From assembly GCF_900188185.1 (NCBI RefSeq), contig NZ_FZPA01000003.1, forward strand, positions 186,001 to 250,000: a stretch of 64,000 nt of DNA. Direction: 5' to 3'. Within the stretch, counting starts at the first letter, position 1. Every line of letters begins with the position of its first letter. Both the position numbers and the translations under genes were made by a program. The notes beneath the pieces were generated by a model. The model searched no databases, was not told the origin of the DNA, and worked only from the letters and a program-made list of their open reading frames with translations. The stretch is from Sphingopyxis indica. Its GTDB lineage: Bacteria; Pseudomonadota; Alphaproteobacteria; Sphingomonadales; Sphingomonadaceae. Shown piece by piece: positions 63,068-64,000 of this stretch.

Positions 63068-63735
63068 GCGAGCCGCTCGAACAGCTGCCGGGCGGCCCCG
63101 AGCCGATCCCCGCTCCGCCGCCCGCCAGGCATGGCTGGCTCAATTTCGCGATCGACTTCGGGCCTTTGCTCGTCTTTTTCCTGACCTATAAATTCACCTC
63201 CGGCGGCGAGGGCTCCTTCGCCGCGACCACCGGCGCGATCAAGGGCACCGTCGCCTTCATGGCCGCGATCGTCGTCGCGATGATCGTGTCGAAATGGAAG
63301 CTCGGCAAAATTTCGCCGATGCTGTGGATGTCGGGCATCCTCGTCCTCGGCTTCGGCGCGCTGACCGTATGGTTCCACGACGAGCGCTTCATCGTGATGA
63401 AGCCGACGATCATCTATGCCGCGTTCGCTGCCCTGCTGCTCGGCGGCTGGCTGATGAAGCGGCCGATGCTCAAATATCTGCTGCAATCGGCGCTCGAAGG
63501 CGTGACCGAAACGGGCTGGCTGACCCTGTCGCGCAATTGGGGGATCTTCTTCGCCGCGCTCGGCATCGCCAACCACATCATGTACGAGCTGATCGAGACG
63601 GGGCGGATGAGCTTCGATCTGTGGCTGACGATCAAGGTGTGGGGCGTCACCGCCCTCTCCTTCCTCTTCGCGCTGACCCAGCTTCCGGTGATGATGAGGA
63701 ACGGGCTGGCGGCGACGGAAGAGAGCGACGGCTAA
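63064..63735 (+). CDS. yciB: Inner-membrane septation protein A (YciB/IspZ family)
   Basis: 223 residues with five to six helices: WLNFAIDFGPLLVFFLTYKF, GTVAFMAAIVVAMIVSKWKLGKISPMLW, FGALTVWFHDERFIVMKPTIIYAAFAALLLGG, and C-terminal WLTIKVWGVTALSFLFALTQLPVMM. This is the YciB/IspZ intracellular septation family, with the characteristic HDERFIVMKPT. The start overlaps the ftsY stop (ATGA), completing a dapF-mtaB-ftsY-yciB operon. Confidence 0.93.
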   Translation: MSEPLEQLPGGPEPIPAPPPARHGWLNFAIDFGPLLVFFLTYKFTSGGEGSFAATTGAIKGTVAFMAAIVVAMIVSKWKLGKISPMLWMSGILVLGFGALTVWFHDERFIVMKPTIIYAAFAALLLGGWLMKRPMLKYLLQSALEGVTETGWLTLSRNWGIFFAALGIANHIMYELIETGRMSFDLWLTIKVWGVTALSFLFALTQLPVMMRNGLAATEESDG

Positions 63736-63854
63736 TCTCCTCTCCCGCTTGCGGGAGGGGCAGCGAGACTTGCGAGCTTGCTCGCTAGTCGCAGCGGGGT
63801 GGGCCATTGCGACGTCGCTGCCCACCCCCGCCCCCTCCCGCAAGCGGGAGGGGA
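63736..63854. repeat. Palindromic element, family A, after yciB
   Basis: Hairpin CTCCCGC-TT-GCGGGAG at the left and CCCCTCCCGC-AA-GCGGGAGGGG at the right. The spacer has CGAGACTTGCGAGCTTGCTC and CCCACCCCCG, sharing parts with the copies at 36178 and 55887. It lies between convergent yciB and the carbonic-anhydrase-type gene and may end both transcripts. Confidence 0.9.
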
Positions 63855-63857
63855 GAT

Positions 63858-64000
63858 TTATTCCTCCACCGCTTGCCTGTGCATCCGGCCGTTGAGCACA
63901 TAATGGGCGACGCCCGCCTGCATCCCCGCCGCCTGCGCGTCGTCGATCGCGCGGATACGCCGCGCGGGCGCCCCGGCCCATAGTTCGCGATCGGGAATCT
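63858..64000 (-). CDS. Gamma-carbonic-anhydrase-family protein, 3' end only
   Basis: The last 47 codons read IPDRELWAGAPARRIRAIDDAQAAGMQAGVAHYVLNGRMHRQAVEE then TAA. RELWAGAPARRIR is the typical end of the left-handed beta-helix of gamma-carbonic-anhydrase/PaaY-type hexapeptide proteins. The catalytic His residues lie beyond the right edge, so activity cannot be judged. Confidence 0.75.
   Translation of the reverse strand, partial: IPDRELWAGAPARRIRAIDDAQAAGMQAGVAHYVLNGRMHRQAVEE

Overview
The window is high-GC DNA from an alphaproteobacterium, most probably a Sphingomonadales member (Sphingopyxis-like). The evidence is a TrcR/DUF1013 cell-cycle gene, a MerC-Zur pair, a fused PabB-PabC, a TonB-dependent receptor, MBL and sterol-desaturase-type genes, and the blocks rimP-nusA-ylxR-infB-rbfA, rpsO-pnp, ffh-rpsP-rimM, trmD-rplS and dapF-mtaB-ftsY-yciB. 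The placement is inferred from gene content; no rRNA is present. I saw no rRNA, tRNA, CRISPR array, prophage or intact transposase gene.

Layout. 1-7.8 kb, minus strand: the 5' part of sucC, a serine beta-lactamase-family lipoprotein with a small lipoprotein, msrA behind a 35-codon membrane peptide, an aspartate aminotransferase and pabBC. 7.9-13.8 kb, plus strand: an acyl-CoA ligase, merC-zur behind a probable Zur box, class I fumarase and a VOC protein. 13.9-22.9 kb, mostly minus: a DUF481 barrel, an MFS exporter, an MBL hydrolase, trcR, phhA and a crp/fnr-modABC cluster. 22.9-36.1 kb: two fatty acid hydroxylases, a TonB receptor with a DUF2946 protein, a recN-ligA operon, bamD, a cyclophilin and an autoregulated arsR-SRPBCC pair. 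36.4-47.9 kb: the translation/RNA-decay superoperon, transcribed leftwards. 48-58 kb: cell-wall, arsC-like and asd genes, then trmD-rplS and ffh-rpsP-rimM separated by vapBC and a lysR gene. 58.3-63.7 kb, plus: a GGDEF-EAL protein and dapF-mtaB-ftsY-yciB. The right edge holds the 3' end of a gamma-carbonic-anhydrase gene.

The most unusual property is the density and position of interspersed palindromic elements. At least seven structural families (A-H here, about 75-270 bp) occur. Most sit between genes, but three are inserted in frame inside housekeeping genes: family A in ligA, family B in truB and family C in mtaB. B and C have clearly related intergenic copies in the window; A has intergenic relatives that share the hairpins but have mostly diverged middles. 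A fourth copy supplies the Shine-Dalgarno, start codon and first 19 residues of rimM. Others provide the last residues and stop of arsR, the stop of an acetyltransferase, and symmetric TAG stops for two convergent genes. One palindrome has been split by a 142-bp insertion flanked by a near-perfect 9-bp duplication, and two 265-272 bp elements share a branched layout with long perfect terminal inverted repeats. The pattern recalls Rickettsia palindromic elements (protein-invading repeats), but I cannot assign these families to a described class from sequence alone.

Regulatory sites with direct sequence support are a Zur-type palindrome before merC-zur, twin ArsR operators over a probably leaderless arsR promoter, tandem palindromes before vapBC, an inverted repeat between lysR and a small gene, a terminator after pnp, and a terminator-like hairpin in the short leader of trcR.
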